Assembly: GCF_001442615.1 (NCBI RefSeq)
Contig: NZ_LMXN01000003.1
Location: 248,001-312,000 of the forward strand
DNA: 64,000 nt
From: Algoriphagus resistens
Lineage (GTDB): Bacteria > Bacteroidota > Bacteroidia > Cytophagales > Cyclobacteriaceae
Direction: 5' to 3'
Part shown: one piece after another, positions 26,572 through 36,584 of the stretch
Numbering within the stretch: the stretch's first letter is position 1
How the letters are laid out: each line of letters opens with the position of its first letter
Made by a program: the position numbers and the translations under genes
Notes under the pieces: generated by a model
The model's input: only the letters and a program-made list of their open reading frames with translations
What the model was told of the DNA's origin: nothing
Databases searched by the model: none

Positions 26572-27606
26572 ATGAGAGAAGATTATTTAAGCGGGGAAGA
26601 TGAAAGTCTAAGCCCAAAGGACAAGGAATTCGAAAAAGCTTTACGCCCTCTAAGCTTTGAAGACTTTACGGGCCAATTTAAAATAGTAGAGAATCTTCGC
26701 GTTTTTGTATTAGCTGCGAAGCGCCGGAATGAGCCTTTGGATCATGTGCTATTGCACGGCCCTCCAGGCTTGGGAAAAACAACACTCAGCTACATTATAG
26801 CAAATGAGCTGCATGCTGGTATCAAAATCACCTCAGGTCCTGTACTGGATAAACCTTCTGATCTGGCCGGATTGCTGACCAATCTAGAAGAAGGAGATGT
26901 CCTTTTTATAGATGAGATTCACCGTCTGAACCCGATAGTGGAGGAATACTTATATTCTGCCATGGAAGATTTCAGGATAGATATTATGCTGGATTCTGGC
27001 CCAAATGCGCGTTCGGTTCAGATTTCGCTGAGTCCATTTACTTTAATAGGGGCCACCACTCGCTCAGGTTTGTTGACTTCTCCGCTTCGAGCGAGATTCG
27101 GGATCAATTCCAGATTGGAATACTACGATGCAAAATTATTGACGGATATCGTTACGCGTTCCGCAGGCATTTTACAGACTCCCATAGATGAAATCGCCGC
27201 TTTTGAAATCGCCAGAAGGAGCCGGGGAACGCCAAGGATCGCGAACATGCTACTTCGCCGGACACGTGACTTTGCCGAAGTAAAAGGAGACGGTACAATT
27301 ACGCTCGAGATCTCGAAAATTGCATTGGATGCATTAGATGTAGATGTCAATGGATTGGATGAAATGGACAATAGAATCCTGCTCACCATTATCGAGAAGT
27401 TCAAAGGAGGGCCAGTAGGGCTGAGTACAATCGCCACTGCCTGCGGTGAAGAAGCCGAGACTATAGAAGAGGTTTATGAGCCTTTCTTGATCCAGGAAGG
27501 CTATCTGAAAAGAACCGCTAGGGGAAGGATGGCTACTGAGCTGGCATATAAGCATCTAAAAATCAAACCTGCTCAAGGAATGGGTGGCTTGTTTGAAGGG
27601 ATGTGA
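26572..27606 (+). CDS. ruvB: Holliday junction branch-migration DNA helicase RuvB
   Basis: A 344-aa AAA+ motor that drives branch migration with RuvA. Walker A ([14 protein letters not shown]), Walker B ([18 protein letters not shown]), sensor 1 ([20 protein letters not shown]) and the C-terminal winged helix ([20 protein letters not shown] ... [12 protein letters not shown]) are all present. Length is normal. Single gene, followed by a strong terminator. Confidence 0.98.
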   Translation: MREDYLSGEDESLSPKDKEFEKALRPLSFEDFTGQFKIVENLRVFVLAAKRRNEPLDHVLLHGPPGLGKTTLSYIIANELHAGIKITSGPVLDKPSDLAGLLTNLEEGDVLFIDEIHRLNPIVEEYLYSAMEDFRIDIMLDSGPNARSVQISLSPFTLIGATTRSGLLTSPLRARFGINSRLEYYDAKLLTDIVTRSAGILQTPIDEIAAFEIARRSRGTPRIANMLLRRTRDFAEVKGDGTITLEISKIALDALDVDVNGLDEMDNRILLTIIEKFKGGPVGLSTIATACGEEAETIEEVYEPFLIQEGYLKRTARGRMATELAYKHLKIKPAQGMGGLFEGM

Positions 27607-27688
27607 AAAATTAATCTGGATTTAATACCACTTCAAAGAAGTTTCATACACCAGTTCAAGTCTATAAATGGCTTGAATAACAAAAAGA

Positions 27689-27723
27689 AAATGCCGTCGG
27701 CTATTTATTATCCAACGGCATTT
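27689..27723 (+). terminator. Bidirectional terminator between ruvB and the S1/P1 nuclease gene
   Basis: A 9-bp stem (AAATGCCGT/ACGGCATTT) with extra GG/CC pairing inside. T-rich sequence follows on both strands (AGTTGTTTTTTTG on +, TCTTTTTG on -). It sits between convergent genes. Confidence 0.82.
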
Positions 27724-27741
27724 AGTTGTTTTTTTGTGTTC

Positions 27742-28509
27742 TTACCCGTAAATCTCTTCTAAAATCTGTGCTAGTCGAACACTGGCTGCAATCAGCCTTT
27801 CTTCCAGTAGCGGCATATTTTCATAGCCATATGCATAGGAGATTTTCTTGTTTTCGGGCAGCTCATATAGGGATGGTCTTGCCGCAACAGCCTCTGCCAG
27901 CCAATCCTGCATAGTACCTGAACGGTACTTTGCAATCAAATCTTTATTTAATCTTCTAAAAAGCTCATCGCCAATTTCCGTATAGCTCATCGATTTGCTA
28001 TCAATGATGCCGCTATCCCACACAGCATGCAGGTTGGTGGTTTTGCCGAAGTATTCGACCTTCACATCATTTCCTCCTTTGTCTTCTCCTGTTCCCACAT
28101 GGAGAGGCTGATGGATATCCTCCACTAGGTGGATAAGCATTTTTAGTAATTCCGCTTCTTTCTCAGGTTCTAGGTTTTCTGCTTTTAGCTCATTTTTGAT
28201 ACGGTTGATTTCTCCATAAACATTTCCGCCTTTTTCCTGAATAGACTCATCGTATTCGCCGTTTTTACTGGTCATGTAATGCCAGGAATAGGCATAATCA
28301 AACGCATGATCCGATTTGATCTCATCCATCCAAGTTCCACTTCTGCCTATAGACATGGGGTGAAGCACTTTCTCTACCTTCCTCCGAACAGATTTTTTCA
28401 ACTGTTTTTCTGCCATATAACCAATCAAATAGTGCCCCAGCTGTCCCCAAGCAAAGGTTTGGCTAACTAGCAGAAAAACAAAAGCTGAAGTGGTTAAGAG
28501 TTTTTTCAT
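27742..28509 (-). CDS. Secreted S1/P1-family nuclease
   Basis: A 255-aa periplasmic or secreted nuclease. After signal peptide MKKLLTTSAFVFLLVSQTFA the mature protein begins with Trp, and the free N-terminal Trp is itself a zinc ligand in this family. Zinc ligands are visible in WGQLGHYLIGYMA, HAFDYAYSWHYMTS, HLVEDIHQPLHVG and the NLHAVWDSGII segment. It cleaves single-stranded DNA/RNA and 3'-nucleotides, probably for phosphate or nucleoside scavenging. Single gene. Confidence 0.92.
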   Translation of the reverse strand: MKKLLTTSAFVFLLVSQTFAWGQLGHYLIGYMAEKQLKKSVRRKVEKVLHPMSIGRSGTWMDEIKSDHAFDYAYSWHYMTSKNGEYDESIQEKGGNVYGEINRIKNELKAENLEPEKEAELLKMLIHLVEDIHQPLHVGTGEDKGGNDVKVEYFGKTTNLHAVWDSGIIDSKSMSYTEIGDELFRRLNKDLIAKYRSGTMQDWLAEAVAARPSLYELPENKKISYAYGYENMPLLEERLIAASVRLAQILEEIYG

Positions 28510-28574
28510 TCTAGAAAATGTCTAATAAAGCAAGAAAGTTACTGGAAAAGAACTAAAAGGGAGTTAAGGCAAGT

Positions 28575-29783
28575 TTACGCTTTTTCGAGTTCGGATACGG
28601 CCAAAAATGCCATCAAGCCAGCACCAATTTCCAGCGCATCTTCATCTATATCAAACGTGGGGGTATGAACTCCGGAGGTAATTCCTTTGGCTTCATTTCT
28701 TGTCCCTAATCTGTAAAAACAGCCAGCAACTTCCTGGGAATAGAAAGCAAAATCCTCTGCCGCCATCCAAATATCCAGATCAAGGACATTATCCTCACCA
28801 AGATATGCTATTGCTGCCTGATGGGACCTTTGAGTCAGCTCTGGGTCATTTTTCAAAAACGGGTACCCTTTTTTGATATCAAAATCAACCTCTCCTCCCA
28901 TTCCTTCTACTATTCCTTTGGCGATCGATAGCATTTTCTCATGAGCCTTAGCTCTCCAGGTTTCGTCAAGCGTACGGAATGTTCCTTGGATCTTCACTTC
29001 ATTAGGGATCACATTTGTAGCACCCAATGCCTCCACTCTTCCAAAGGAAAGGACAGAAGGAATCTTCGGACTGGCAGCCCTACTGACCACTTGCTGTAGC
29101 GCAACGATCATATGGGAAGCGATCAAAACTGGATCAATCAATGTCTCGGGCATGGCAGCATGACCTCCTTTGCCTTTTACCGTCACGTAAATTTCATCAG
29201 CACTGGCCATATAGATTCCAGGTCGGAAGCCGACCTTGCCCACTTCAATAAAGGGCATCACGTGCTGACCAATAATTCCGTTTGGTCGTGGATTTTCAAG
29301 CACTTTATCAGCGATCATCAACGAAGCGCCACCAGGGGCCACTTCTTCACCTGGTTGAAAAATCAGTTTGATAGTACCTTCAAATTGCTCTTTTACCTCA
29401 TTAAGAATTTTGGCCGCGCCAAGGAGGGATGCGGTATGGGCATCGTGGCCACAGGCATGCATTACTCCGGGATTCTGGGATTTGTAGGTAACGTCATTTG
29501 CCTCAATGATCGGCAAGGCATCCATATCCGCCCTAAGAGCTACTACGCGCTTACCCGGATTTTTGCCTTCAATCAAAGCCGCCCAACCTGTATCTGCCTT
29601 CGATTCAATAGTAGTAATTCCAATCTCCTGAAGTTTCTGTTTAACAAACGTTGAGGTGCGGTACTCTTGGAAAGAAAGTTCAGGGTTAGCATGGAGATGG
29701 CGACGATTTGCAATTACTTCTTCTTTATAGGCCTTCGCCAGAGATTTAATTTTGTCCTTCAGCATCTTCTTGATTGAGTTCAT
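28575..29783 (-). CDS. M20-family amidohydrolase (peptidase-like)
   Basis: A 402-aa metal-dependent amidohydrolase. Seen: RRHLHANPELSFQEYRT, the metal-binding HACGHDAHTASLLGAA motif, FQPGEEVAPGGASLMI with the catalytic Glu, QHVMPFIEVGKVG, and the dimerisation domain with GGHAAMPETLIDPV. This matches the IAA-amino-acid/N-acyl-amino-acid hydrolase group (M20D). The start may be ATG 29783 or Met7 at 29765; both overlap the end of the upstream SPOR-lipoprotein gene by 20-38 bp, so translation is coupled. Exact substrate unknown. Confidence 0.9.
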   Translation of the reverse strand: MNSIKKMLKDKIKSLAKAYKEEVIANRRHLHANPELSFQEYRTSTFVKQKLQEIGITTIESKADTGWAALIEGKNPGKRVVALRADMDALPIIEANDVTYKSQNPGVMHACGHDAHTASLLGAAKILNEVKEQFEGTIKLIFQPGEEVAPGGASLMIADKVLENPRPNGIIGQHVMPFIEVGKVGFRPGIYMASADEIYVTVKGKGGHAAMPETLIDPVLIASHMIVALQQVVSRAASPKIPSVLSFGRVEALGATNVIPNEVKIQGTFRTLDETWRAKAHEKMLSIAKGIVEGMGGEVDFDIKKGYPFLKNDPELTQRSHQAAIAYLGEDNVLDLDIWMAAEDFAFYSQEVAGCFYRLGTRNEAKGITSGVHTPTFDIDEDALEIGAGLMAFLAVSELEKA

Positions 29784-30288
29784 TTAGGGTCTTAAATTCT
29801 CCCCGTTGAAAGCGATCTTGGATTATCCGCGCTGTAGGGAATTGTGTTTTTAGCTCAGCAAAGCTTTTTTGAGCTTCTATTTTGTGCACAAATTTTCCAA
29901 CTTTTACCAAATACCTAGGCTGTTGATATTGCATTTCAGGAGTGAGGTCAGAAAAATTTGCAACAATGTCATCGCGTGTCGTAAATGCCTTATTTCTATC
30001 TACGCCAGAATAAACCAATACTGAGTATCCGCTGAAATAGGGCTCAGCTTTATTCCTGCTTACTAAACTAGCCTGCACTTGGTCCAATTGCTCATCTATC
30101 GCCTCAGTAGATTCCGAAGATCCATCGGATGATTTGGCCATCTGTGCACGATAATCTGGGTATAACGGCAATGAAGGGCCCAGATTTTCTTGATAATTCG
30201 CATAGCCGGATGCGGTACTCGATGCTTTTCCTGTTGATTTGCAACTCGCAAATACCAATACCAATCCTAAAATCCAGAAAATTCTCAT
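29746..30288 (-). CDS. SPOR-domain-like lipoprotein
   Basis: A 180-aa protein with lipobox FASC (Cys16) and then a Ser/Gly-rich linker. The C-terminal part (YFSGYSVLVYSGVDRNKAF to PRYLVKVGKFVHKIEAQKSF and FPTARIIQDRF) has the beta-alpha-beta pattern of SPOR domains, which bind denuded peptidoglycan glycan strands at the septum. It starts 6 bp after secA on the same strand, so secA, this gene and the amidohydrolase probably form one transcript. Confidence 0.72.
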   Translation of the reverse strand: MRIFWILGLVLVFASCKSTGKASSTASGYANYQENLGPSLPLYPDYRAQMAKSSDGSSESTEAIDEQLDQVQASLVSRNKAEPYFSGYSVLVYSGVDRNKAFTTRDDIVANFSDLTPEMQYQQPRYLVKVGKFVHKIEAQKSFAELKTQFPTARIIQDRFQRGEFKTLNELNQEDAEGQN

Positions 30289-30294
30289 GCTTCC

Positions 30295-33200
30295 TTAATT
30301 ATCGATGATTACACACTTACCTTCCTGCACATCCTGTTCCACACTTTTATATTTTACATCTGATTTGGTGGTACCATTGGTGTATTGAACAGAAACTTTA
30401 TCATTTCTTCCGTAAACCTTATCTGATTTCCGGGGAGCCACTACTTGAGGAGCTGGTCTTCCGGCATTGGAAGCAGCAACAGCAGCACGGTTGGCACCAG
30501 GATTCAGTGTACTTCCGGCATCAGCTTTAGAAGCTTGTACATGCGGCTCCGAGGTCCGTTGGGGAGCAGCAGCATGGACCTGATTGGGATCTTGCTTAGG
30601 CAAATCTGCCCGTGTCAAGAAAGAGGTCATGTCCTCATTCAGTTTACCAATAAAGCGCTTAAACATCTCAAATGCCTCAAACTTATAGATCAAAAGAGGG
30701 TCTTTTTGCTCATAAACGGCATTTTGTACCGACTGCTTCAGATCATCCATGTCTCTTAGGTGCTCTTTCCAGTTCTGATCTATGATGGCAAGTGATACAT
30801 TTTTCTCAATTGCTCTGACCAGTTCTCTACCTTCAGAATTAACTGTATTCTCCAGGTTCACTACCACTCCGATTTGCTTGATTCCATCAGAAATCGGCAC
30901 CATGATATCCTTCACCGTAGCCCCCCTTTCTTCCTGTACCCGCTTGAAAATCGGAAGCGCAGTGCTCATCATCACTTCATTTTTCTTTTGATAGGTTTCA
31001 AAAGCAATAGTGTAGAGCTCCTGGGTCAATTGAGCTGCATCTTTAGCTTTCAAATCATTTTCAGACACATTGTGATCGACTCCAAGTGTAGTGAACACAT
31101 TCATTCTGAAATCTTCTGGATCAGTGTGGGATTTACCCAAATCTACCAGTCCTTCACATACATCATAAAGAATGTTCAAAATATCCAGCTCCAGCCTTTC
31201 ACCTTTCAGTGCGTTTCTTCTTCTTTTATAGACTACTTCACGCTGTGAGTTCATCACATCATCGTATTCAAGTAGTCTCTTTCTGGTACCAAAGTTATTT
31301 TCCTCCACCTTACGTTGAGCCCGCTCGATAGACTTAGAAATCATGCTATGCTGGATCACTTCGCCTTCTTCCAGACCCATTCTATCCATCAGCTTAGCGA
31401 TACGGTCAGAACCGAACAGTCGCATTAAGCTGTCTTCCAGGGACACAAAGAACTGGGAAGAACCCACATCACCCTGTCGGCCAGATCGACCACGAAGCTG
31501 CCTATCGACACGGCGGGATTCATGACGCTCTGTACCGATGATGGCCAAACCTCCTGCTTTTTTTGCTTCTGGGGAAAGCTTAATATCGGTACCACGACCA
31601 GCCATGTTCGTTGCAATTGTTACCGTGCCTGCTTGACCCGCAATTGCCACTACATCAGCTTCCTTAGCATGCTGCTTCGCATTCAGTACTTGATGAGGAA
31701 TTTTCTTCAAGGTCAGCATTCTGCTCAGAACTTCAGAGATTTCCACCGAAGTCGTACCCACTAAAACGGGTCTGCCCGCAGCGACTAACTCATTGATTTC
31801 ATCACCAACTGCATTGAACTTCTCGCGGACAGTTTTATAAACTTTATCATCTCGGTCAGCTCTGATAATTGGCTTATTAGTAGGAATAACAACCACATCC
31901 AATTTGTAGATTTCCCAGAATTCACCTGCTTCAGTTTCAGCTGTACCGGTCATGCCAGCCAGTTTGTGATACATTCTAAAGTAGTTCTGAAGGGTAATCG
32001 TAGCGTAAGTTTGCGTAGCATCTTCCACCTTCACATTTTCCTTCGCCTCAATCGCCTGGTGTAATCCGTCCGAATAGCGGCGTCCTTCCATCACACGCCC
32101 TGTCTGTTCGTCTACAATCTTCACTTTGCCATCCACCAAAATATATTCGGTATCCCGCTCAAACATACAATATGCTTTGAGCAATTGGTTGACCGTGTGA
32201 ATCCGTTGCGCTTTGACACTGTAATCCTTGATTGCTTCCTCTTTGCGGACAAGCTTTTCTGTATCAGAAATGCCTTGGGTTTTTTCTAAATCAGCTATCA
32301 AGACTCCGATATCGGGAAGGATGAAAAACTCCGAATTTTCATTCTTAGTAGTCATTGTCTCTATACCGCGATCGGTCAGATCGACTACATTGGTTTTTTC
32401 ATCAATGGTAAACAAAAGCGGCTCATCCGCTTCCGGCATTTGACGCTTATTATCTTGCAAATAATAATTCTCTGTCTTCTGAAGAATCACACGGATCCCC
32501 GGCTCAGAAAGGTATTTAATCAATGGCTTATACTTCGGCATTCCACGGAAAGCACGGAATAGCGCCAATCCACCTTCTTTATCATTACCATCAGCAATCA
32601 TTTTCTTAGCTGAGCTCAAGAAACCTTGAACCAGCTTGCGTTGCTCATCTACTAGTGTAGAGACCCTAGGCTTCATGTCATCAAATTCATGCACATCCCC
32701 TTTTGGAACCGGTCCAGAGATAATCAATGGCGTTCTAGCATCATCAATCAACACCGAATCGACCTCATCAATCATTGCAAAGTGATGCTTACCCTGAACT
32801 AAGTCTCCCGCCTCACGGGCCATGTTATCTCTTAAGTAATCAAAGCCAAACTCGTTATTGGTGCCATATACGATATCAGACCTATAGGCTTTCTTACGTC
32901 CTGCTGAGTTGGGAGTATAGTTATCTATACAATCCACCGTCAGCCCGTGGAATTCAAAAAGTGGTGCATTCCACTCCGAATCACGCTTGGCCAGGTAATC
33001 ATTCACAGTCACGATATGGACTCCCCGCCCAGCCAGCGCATTAAGATAGGCTGGAAGGGTGGAAACCAATGTTTTACCTTCTCCTGTCGCCATTTCGGCA
33101 ATTTTACCTTTATGAAGGACCATACCGCCTATCAACTGCACGTCGTAGTGAACCATGTCCCAAACTACTTCAGTCCCTGCAGCCATCCATTTGTTATGCC

Positions 33201-33675
33201 AGATGGCATCATCGCCTTGGATCTCTACATGTGGCCTATTTGCAGAGAGCTCACGATCACGGTCAGTTGCCTGTACGGCTAACTTTCCATTCTCTTTGAA
33301 GCGTCTTGCCGTCTCTTTTACTACTGCAAATGCCTTTGGCAAAACTTTCTCCAAGACTACTTCCAAGGCTTCATTACGGTCCTTTTCTATCTGGTCTATC
33401 TGATTGAAAAGCTGATCCTTTTCATGAATAGCTTTTATTGGTAACTCGTCTACCTTTGATCTGATGGTACTGATCTTATCATCAAATTCCTTCAGATGAG
33501 TGTTGATTTCTACCTTGATTTCTTCAGTTTTAGCTCGCAATTGATCATCGCTGAGACTCTTTAATCCAGAAAAAACCTCATTGATCTGTGTGACGATAGG
33601 AAGAAGTTCTTTTATATCTCTATCGGACTTGGTTCCAAATACTTTTGCAAGTCCTTTTGCTATAATATCTAACAT
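30295..33675 (-). CDS. secA: Protein translocase ATPase subunit SecA
   Basis: The 1126-aa motor of Sec export, longer than the roughly 900 aa of E. coli because of insertions typical of Bacteroidota. Walker A (MATGEGKTLVSTLPAYLNAL), Walker B (MIDEVDSVLIDDARTPLIIS), the helicase motif VTIATNMAGRGTDIKL, and the helical scaffold near ERAQRKVEENNFGTRKRLLE are present. The C-terminus is a Pro/Ala-rich linker ending VQEGKCVIIDN, without the zinc-binding CxC-CH/CC tail that binds SecB in Proteobacteria. Confidence 0.97.
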   Translation of the reverse strand: MLDIIAKGLAKVFGTKSDRDIKELLPIVTQINEVFSGLKSLSDDQLRAKTEEIKVEINTHLKEFDDKISTIRSKVDELPIKAIHEKDQLFNQIDQIEKDRNEALEVVLEKVLPKAFAVVKETARRFKENGKLAVQATDRDRELSANRPHVEIQGDDAIWHNKWMAAGTEVVWDMVHYDVQLIGGMVLHKGKIAEMATGEGKTLVSTLPAYLNALAGRGVHIVTVNDYLAKRDSEWNAPLFEFHGLTVDCIDNYTPNSAGRKKAYRSDIVYGTNNEFGFDYLRDNMAREAGDLVQGKHHFAMIDEVDSVLIDDARTPLIISGPVPKGDVHEFDDMKPRVSTLVDEQRKLVQGFLSSAKKMIADGNDKEGGLALFRAFRGMPKYKPLIKYLSEPGIRVILQKTENYYLQDNKRQMPEADEPLLFTIDEKTNVVDLTDRGIETMTTKNENSEFFILPDIGVLIADLEKTQGISDTEKLVRKEEAIKDYSVKAQRIHTVNQLLKAYCMFERDTEYILVDGKVKIVDEQTGRVMEGRRYSDGLHQAIEAKENVKVEDATQTYATITLQNYFRMYHKLAGMTGTAETEAGEFWEIYKLDVVVIPTNKPIIRADRDDKVYKTVREKFNAVGDEINELVAAGRPVLVGTTSVEISEVLSRMLTLKKIPHQVLNAKQHAKEADVVAIAGQAGTVTIATNMAGRGTDIKLSPEAKKAGGLAIIGTERHESRRVDRQLRGRSGRQGDVGSSQFFVSLEDSLMRLFGSDRIAKLMDRMGLEEGEVIQHSMISKSIERAQRKVEENNFGTRKRLLEYDDVMNSQREVVYKRRRNALKGERLELDILNILYDVCEGLVDLGKSHTDPEDFRMNVFTTLGVDHNVSENDLKAKDAAQLTQELYTIAFETYQKKNEVMMSTALPIFKRVQEERGATVKDIMVPISDGIKQIGVVVNLENTVNSEGRELVRAIEKNVSLAIIDQNWKEHLRDMDDLKQSVQNAVYEQKDPLLIYKFEAFEMFKRFIGKLNEDMTSFLTRADLPKQDPNQVHAAAPQRTSEPHVQASKADAGSTLNPGANRAAVAASNAGRPAPQVVAPRKSDKVYGRNDKVSVQYTNGTTKSDVKYKSVEQDVQEGKCVIIDN

Positions 33676-33775
33676 GCTAGCTTTTTGTGATTCTCTAATA
33701 GGGCTTTAAAATTAAGTCCTTTTTGTTACAATTGATAATTAAACCAATCCATTGGAGCAGAATACCAATGCCCGG

Positions 33776-34549
33776 TTATACGGTTATTTTTCCAGAATAT
33801 ACTTGTTCTGCAGGACCAATCAGCCATACTTCCTTATAGCCATTATTTCCGACAGCTTGAAATTTCACTGATAACTGCCCCCCAAGGGTCTGGATTTTAA
33901 CAGTCGCTTTTTCTTGATCTTTGCCAAAGGCAATTGCAGCTGCCGTCACCCCTGTGCCGCAGGAGAGTGTTTCATCCTCTACTCCCCGCTCATAGGTCCG
34001 GACGTATATTTCATCGTCACCGACTTTTTCCACAAAATTGACATTCGTACCGGAGGGAGCATATTCCTGATCGTATCTTACTTTCTTGCCTTCCGCGAAA
34101 ATGGGGTAATCCTGTATATTATCTACAAATCGAATATGATGAGGTGAGCCTGTGTTGACAAAATAATCTTCATTTTTAGTCTCTACTCGGTCCACATCCC
34201 CCATTTTCAATTGCACTACATCACTCCCGATGATCGCTTCATGAGCTCCATCTATGGCCAGAAAGTTAGTTTCTGTCTTTACTATTCCAAGAAAAGCTGA
34301 AAATGCTACAGCACAGCGAGCGCCATTTCCACACATACTTTGACTTCCGTCGGCATTGAAATAAATCATTTCGAAGTCGAATTCTTTGTGATCTCTGATC
34401 AAAATCAATCCATCTGCGCCCACGCCGAACTTTCGGTCGCACAGCTTACTGACTAGACTTAAATCCTTTTCATCAAACTTTAGCTCCCGATCATCGATCA
34501 TGACGAAGTCATTGCCTGTGCCCTGATATTTATAAAATGAGATTTCCAT
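33776..34549 (-). CDS. dapF: Diaminopimelate epimerase
   Basis: A 257-aa cofactor-independent epimerase making meso-diaminopimelate for lysine and peptidoglycan. Both catalytic cysteines are visible, in SMCGNGARC and LSCGTGVTAAA. The N-terminal GTGNDFVMIDDRE and the NTGSPHHIRFV region are family-typical. Single gene or end of a longer unit; its leader contains an inverted repeat (34565-34590). Confidence 0.97.
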   Translation of the reverse strand: MEISFYKYQGTGNDFVMIDDRELKFDEKDLSLVSKLCDRKFGVGADGLILIRDHKEFDFEMIYFNADGSQSMCGNGARCAVAFSAFLGIVKTETNFLAIDGAHEAIIGSDVVQLKMGDVDRVETKNEDYFVNTGSPHHIRFVDNIQDYPIFAEGKKVRYDQEYAPSGTNVNFVEKVGDDEIYVRTYERGVEDETLSCGTGVTAAAIAFGKDQEKATVKIQTLGGQLSVKFQAVGNNGYKEVWLIGPAEQVYSGKITV

Positions 34550-35151
34550 GTTTTATTCATGATGCGCTTGGACAAAAACCCATCCAAGCGAATGTTGCGG
34601 GACAAACTTAAGCAACTTGTCACAAATTCAGACTTATTGTCTGATTCTCAATTTAAAATCCGTCAGATAATTCTGTTTTAGCAATATCCTCAACCAAACT
34701 GAAAGGTTCATAAGGCTGACTCATCTAAAATGAAATTTCCTCTTTCGAAAACATCTCAATTCCGTCCTTTAAAGCAACACCTTGCCAATAATTTCTACAA
34801 GGATTTGTTTACCTGCGTCTAAATCTGAAAATCTAGGGACGTGTGAAAAACCATTCTCATTAGTTGCTGAATAAGCCATGATCTGACAACAATAATCTCG
34901 TTAAAAAAAGAACTTAAAAAGTGAAATCTATAGGAATTATTTGATCTATTTTTCTTCTAGTCAACTACTTATAAACAAATTGAAAACTCAGTAAGTGTCT
35001 GTTTTTCTTATCAGGCAAGGGATAATTGTGCCCGTTTAGATTTTTATGAAAATGTTTCTTTCTATCCGCTTCAATCTATCAATGGATGGAGAAAAGTTTC
35101 GAAATGGCATTTGTGTTGAAAAGGCATCAGGAACCAAAATGTTAAAAACTT
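34550..35151. other. Non-coding region between dapF and a lipoprotein gene; inverted repeat at 34565-34590
   Basis: About 600 bp without a credible gene. Just upstream of the dapF start a perfect 8-bp inverted repeat (CGCTTGGA/TCCAAGCG, 10-base spacer) lies where the dapF leader would be, perhaps a regulatory hairpin or operator. The rest is AT-rich and must hold the promoter of the lipoprotein gene that starts at 35152. I see no RNA gene or terminator. Confidence 0.4.
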
Positions 35152-35919
35152 ATGAAATTGAATCTTGGAAAAATAGCCTTTGCTGCACTGGTCATCCCGG
35201 CAGGTTTGGGACTATTCTCTTGCGAATCAGAAGATGAAAACCCGATTTCAGAATCTGAAACCCAGGCTTCATTGAAAGCCACAGCTGCACACCCTAATTC
35301 AGATTCTTCAGAAAGCGGAAGGTTTACACTCAGTGGGTTTACTGTGAATGAATTTATGGTAGGGACTCAAAATGTAGAAATGAAGTATTATACTTCCGCA
35401 GACTTAGTGACAGGAATTGATTTAGGCGGGATACAGCTTAAAACCGCCTTAAACGCAGAATTACAAAGCTCTTCCTCACAGGAAAAAACCCTTACATTGC
35501 TATCCAATGGAGAAACTAAAATTTCTTTGGTAGGTGAAGGAAGTACACCAAAAGGAAATTACAAAGAAGTGTCTTTTTCACTTTATAAAGCTCAAAGCAG
35601 TGAGGATCCGATGTATCAGAAATCTTTGTTCATCACTGGAGAAATCAATGGCAAGTCAACTCAGTTTTGGACTGAAACCGAAAAGGTGATAGAAGCTACG
35701 GCAGAATCTGAATCAGGAATTGAGGTAGAAAACAATACAGAATTACTACTCTCTTTTGAAATGGAAAAGCTTTTCGCAGATGTTGATTTTAGCACCGCCA
35801 CAGATGCCAATAATGATGGTAAAATTGAAATCAGTCCAAACAGCCCAGATGGAAATTCAGAAATTTTAGTCCAGATAGAAGCTAATATTGAAAACTCCGT
35901 AGTGCTGAAAAAACGATAA
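35152..35919 (+). CDS. Hypothetical lipoprotein
   Basis: A 255-aa protein with a lipoprotein signal (lipobox LFSC, Cys24) followed by an acidic, Ser-rich linker (ESEDENPISESETQASL). The main part looks all-beta. A calcium-binding-like loop (DANNDGKIEI) is near the C-terminus. No family recognised with confidence; general shape resembles DUF4382-like Bacteroidota lipoproteins. Single gene with a strong terminator. Confidence 0.6.
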   Translation: MKLNLGKIAFAALVIPAGLGLFSCESEDENPISESETQASLKATAAHPNSDSSESGRFTLSGFTVNEFMVGTQNVEMKYYTSADLVTGIDLGGIQLKTALNAELQSSSSQEKTLTLLSNGETKISLVGEGSTPKGNYKEVSFSLYKAQSSEDPMYQKSLFITGEINGKSTQFWTETEKVIEATAESESGIEVENNTELLLSFEMEKLFADVDFSTATDANNDGKIEISPNSPDGNSEILVQIEANIENSVVLKKR

Positions 35920-35939
35920 GCCAGATTAGATTATTCTTC

Positions 35940-35966
35940 AAAAAGACCGGTAAATCCGGTCTTTTT
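35940..35966 (+). terminator. Terminator of the lipoprotein gene
   Basis: A perfect 11-bp inverted repeat (AAAAAGACCGG/CCGGTCTTTTT) with a 5-base loop (TAAAT), 20 bp after the stop codon and ending in T5. Confidence 0.92.
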
Positions 35967-35999
35967 GATTTATTTCAGGCTTTCATTTATTCAAAAATT

Positions 36000-36467
36000 A
36001 TGCAAGATCCTAAGTCACTTACTTCAGTCGCTTTATTTCACGAAACATTCAAACATCCCGTTTTACCTTCCCCCATTATTCCGGACAAAGTAAGATGTGA
36101 TTTGCGCGTCTCCCTTTTAGCTGAGGAGCTGAAAGAATTCCAAGAAGCTATTGCAAATAATGACCTGGTAGAAGTGGCGGATGCCCTCTGCGATTTACAA
36201 TATGTACTTTCTGGGGCAATTTTAGAATTTGGCCTGGGAGAAAAATTCAAAACACTTTTCGACGAAGTGCAGCGCTCAAATATGAGCAAAGCCTGTAAAA
36301 CCGAAGATGAGGCCAAAGCAACAGTAGCTCATTACAACGCAAAGGGCACAGAATGCTTCTACGAAAAAGAGGGTGAGTTGTATTTGGTCTTCAGGGAAGG
36401 GGACAGAAAAACATTGAAATCCGTAGCCTATTCACCTGCAGATCTAGAAGGGATCATCAAATCATAA
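36000..36467 (+). CDS. MazG-like nucleoside triphosphate pyrophosphohydrolase
   Basis: A 155-aa, mostly helical protein. The segment LLAEELKEFQEAIANNDLVE, followed by VADALCDLQYVLSGAIL, is the EExxE...ExxD Mg-binding pattern of all-alpha NTP pyrophosphohydrolases (MazG/HisE/phosphoribosyl-ATP-PPase-like). It probably hydrolyses a (modified) NTP to NMP and PPi. A C-terminal tail (YEKEGELYLVFREGDRKTLK) is extra. A strong terminator lies about 95 bp downstream. Confidence 0.8.
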   Translation: MQDPKSLTSVALFHETFKHPVLPSPIIPDKVRCDLRVSLLAEELKEFQEAIANNDLVEVADALCDLQYVLSGAILEFGLGEKFKTLFDEVQRSNMSKACKTEDEAKATVAHYNAKGTECFYEKEGELYLVFREGDRKTLKSVAYSPADLEGIIKS

Positions 36468-36560
36468 AATAACCCCAAGAGGAGCGTTTCAAGTGTTTTC
36501 CTTGATAATTCTTCAGTTGTAGCGGATTCATGGCTATTATAGAGTGGAATATCCAATCTG

Positions 36561-36584
36561 GGCCGGCATTAAAGCCGGCCTTTT
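36561..36584 (+). terminator. Terminator downstream of the MazG-like gene
   Basis: A perfect 7-bp GC-only stem (GGCCGGC/GCCGGCC) with a 6-base loop, followed by TTTT. Confidence 0.82.

Noticed and set aside
35046..35237. A 63-codon frame starting before the lipoprotein gene
   Set aside because: It overlaps the lipoprotein start in another frame; the lipoprotein frame has a clear signal sequence.
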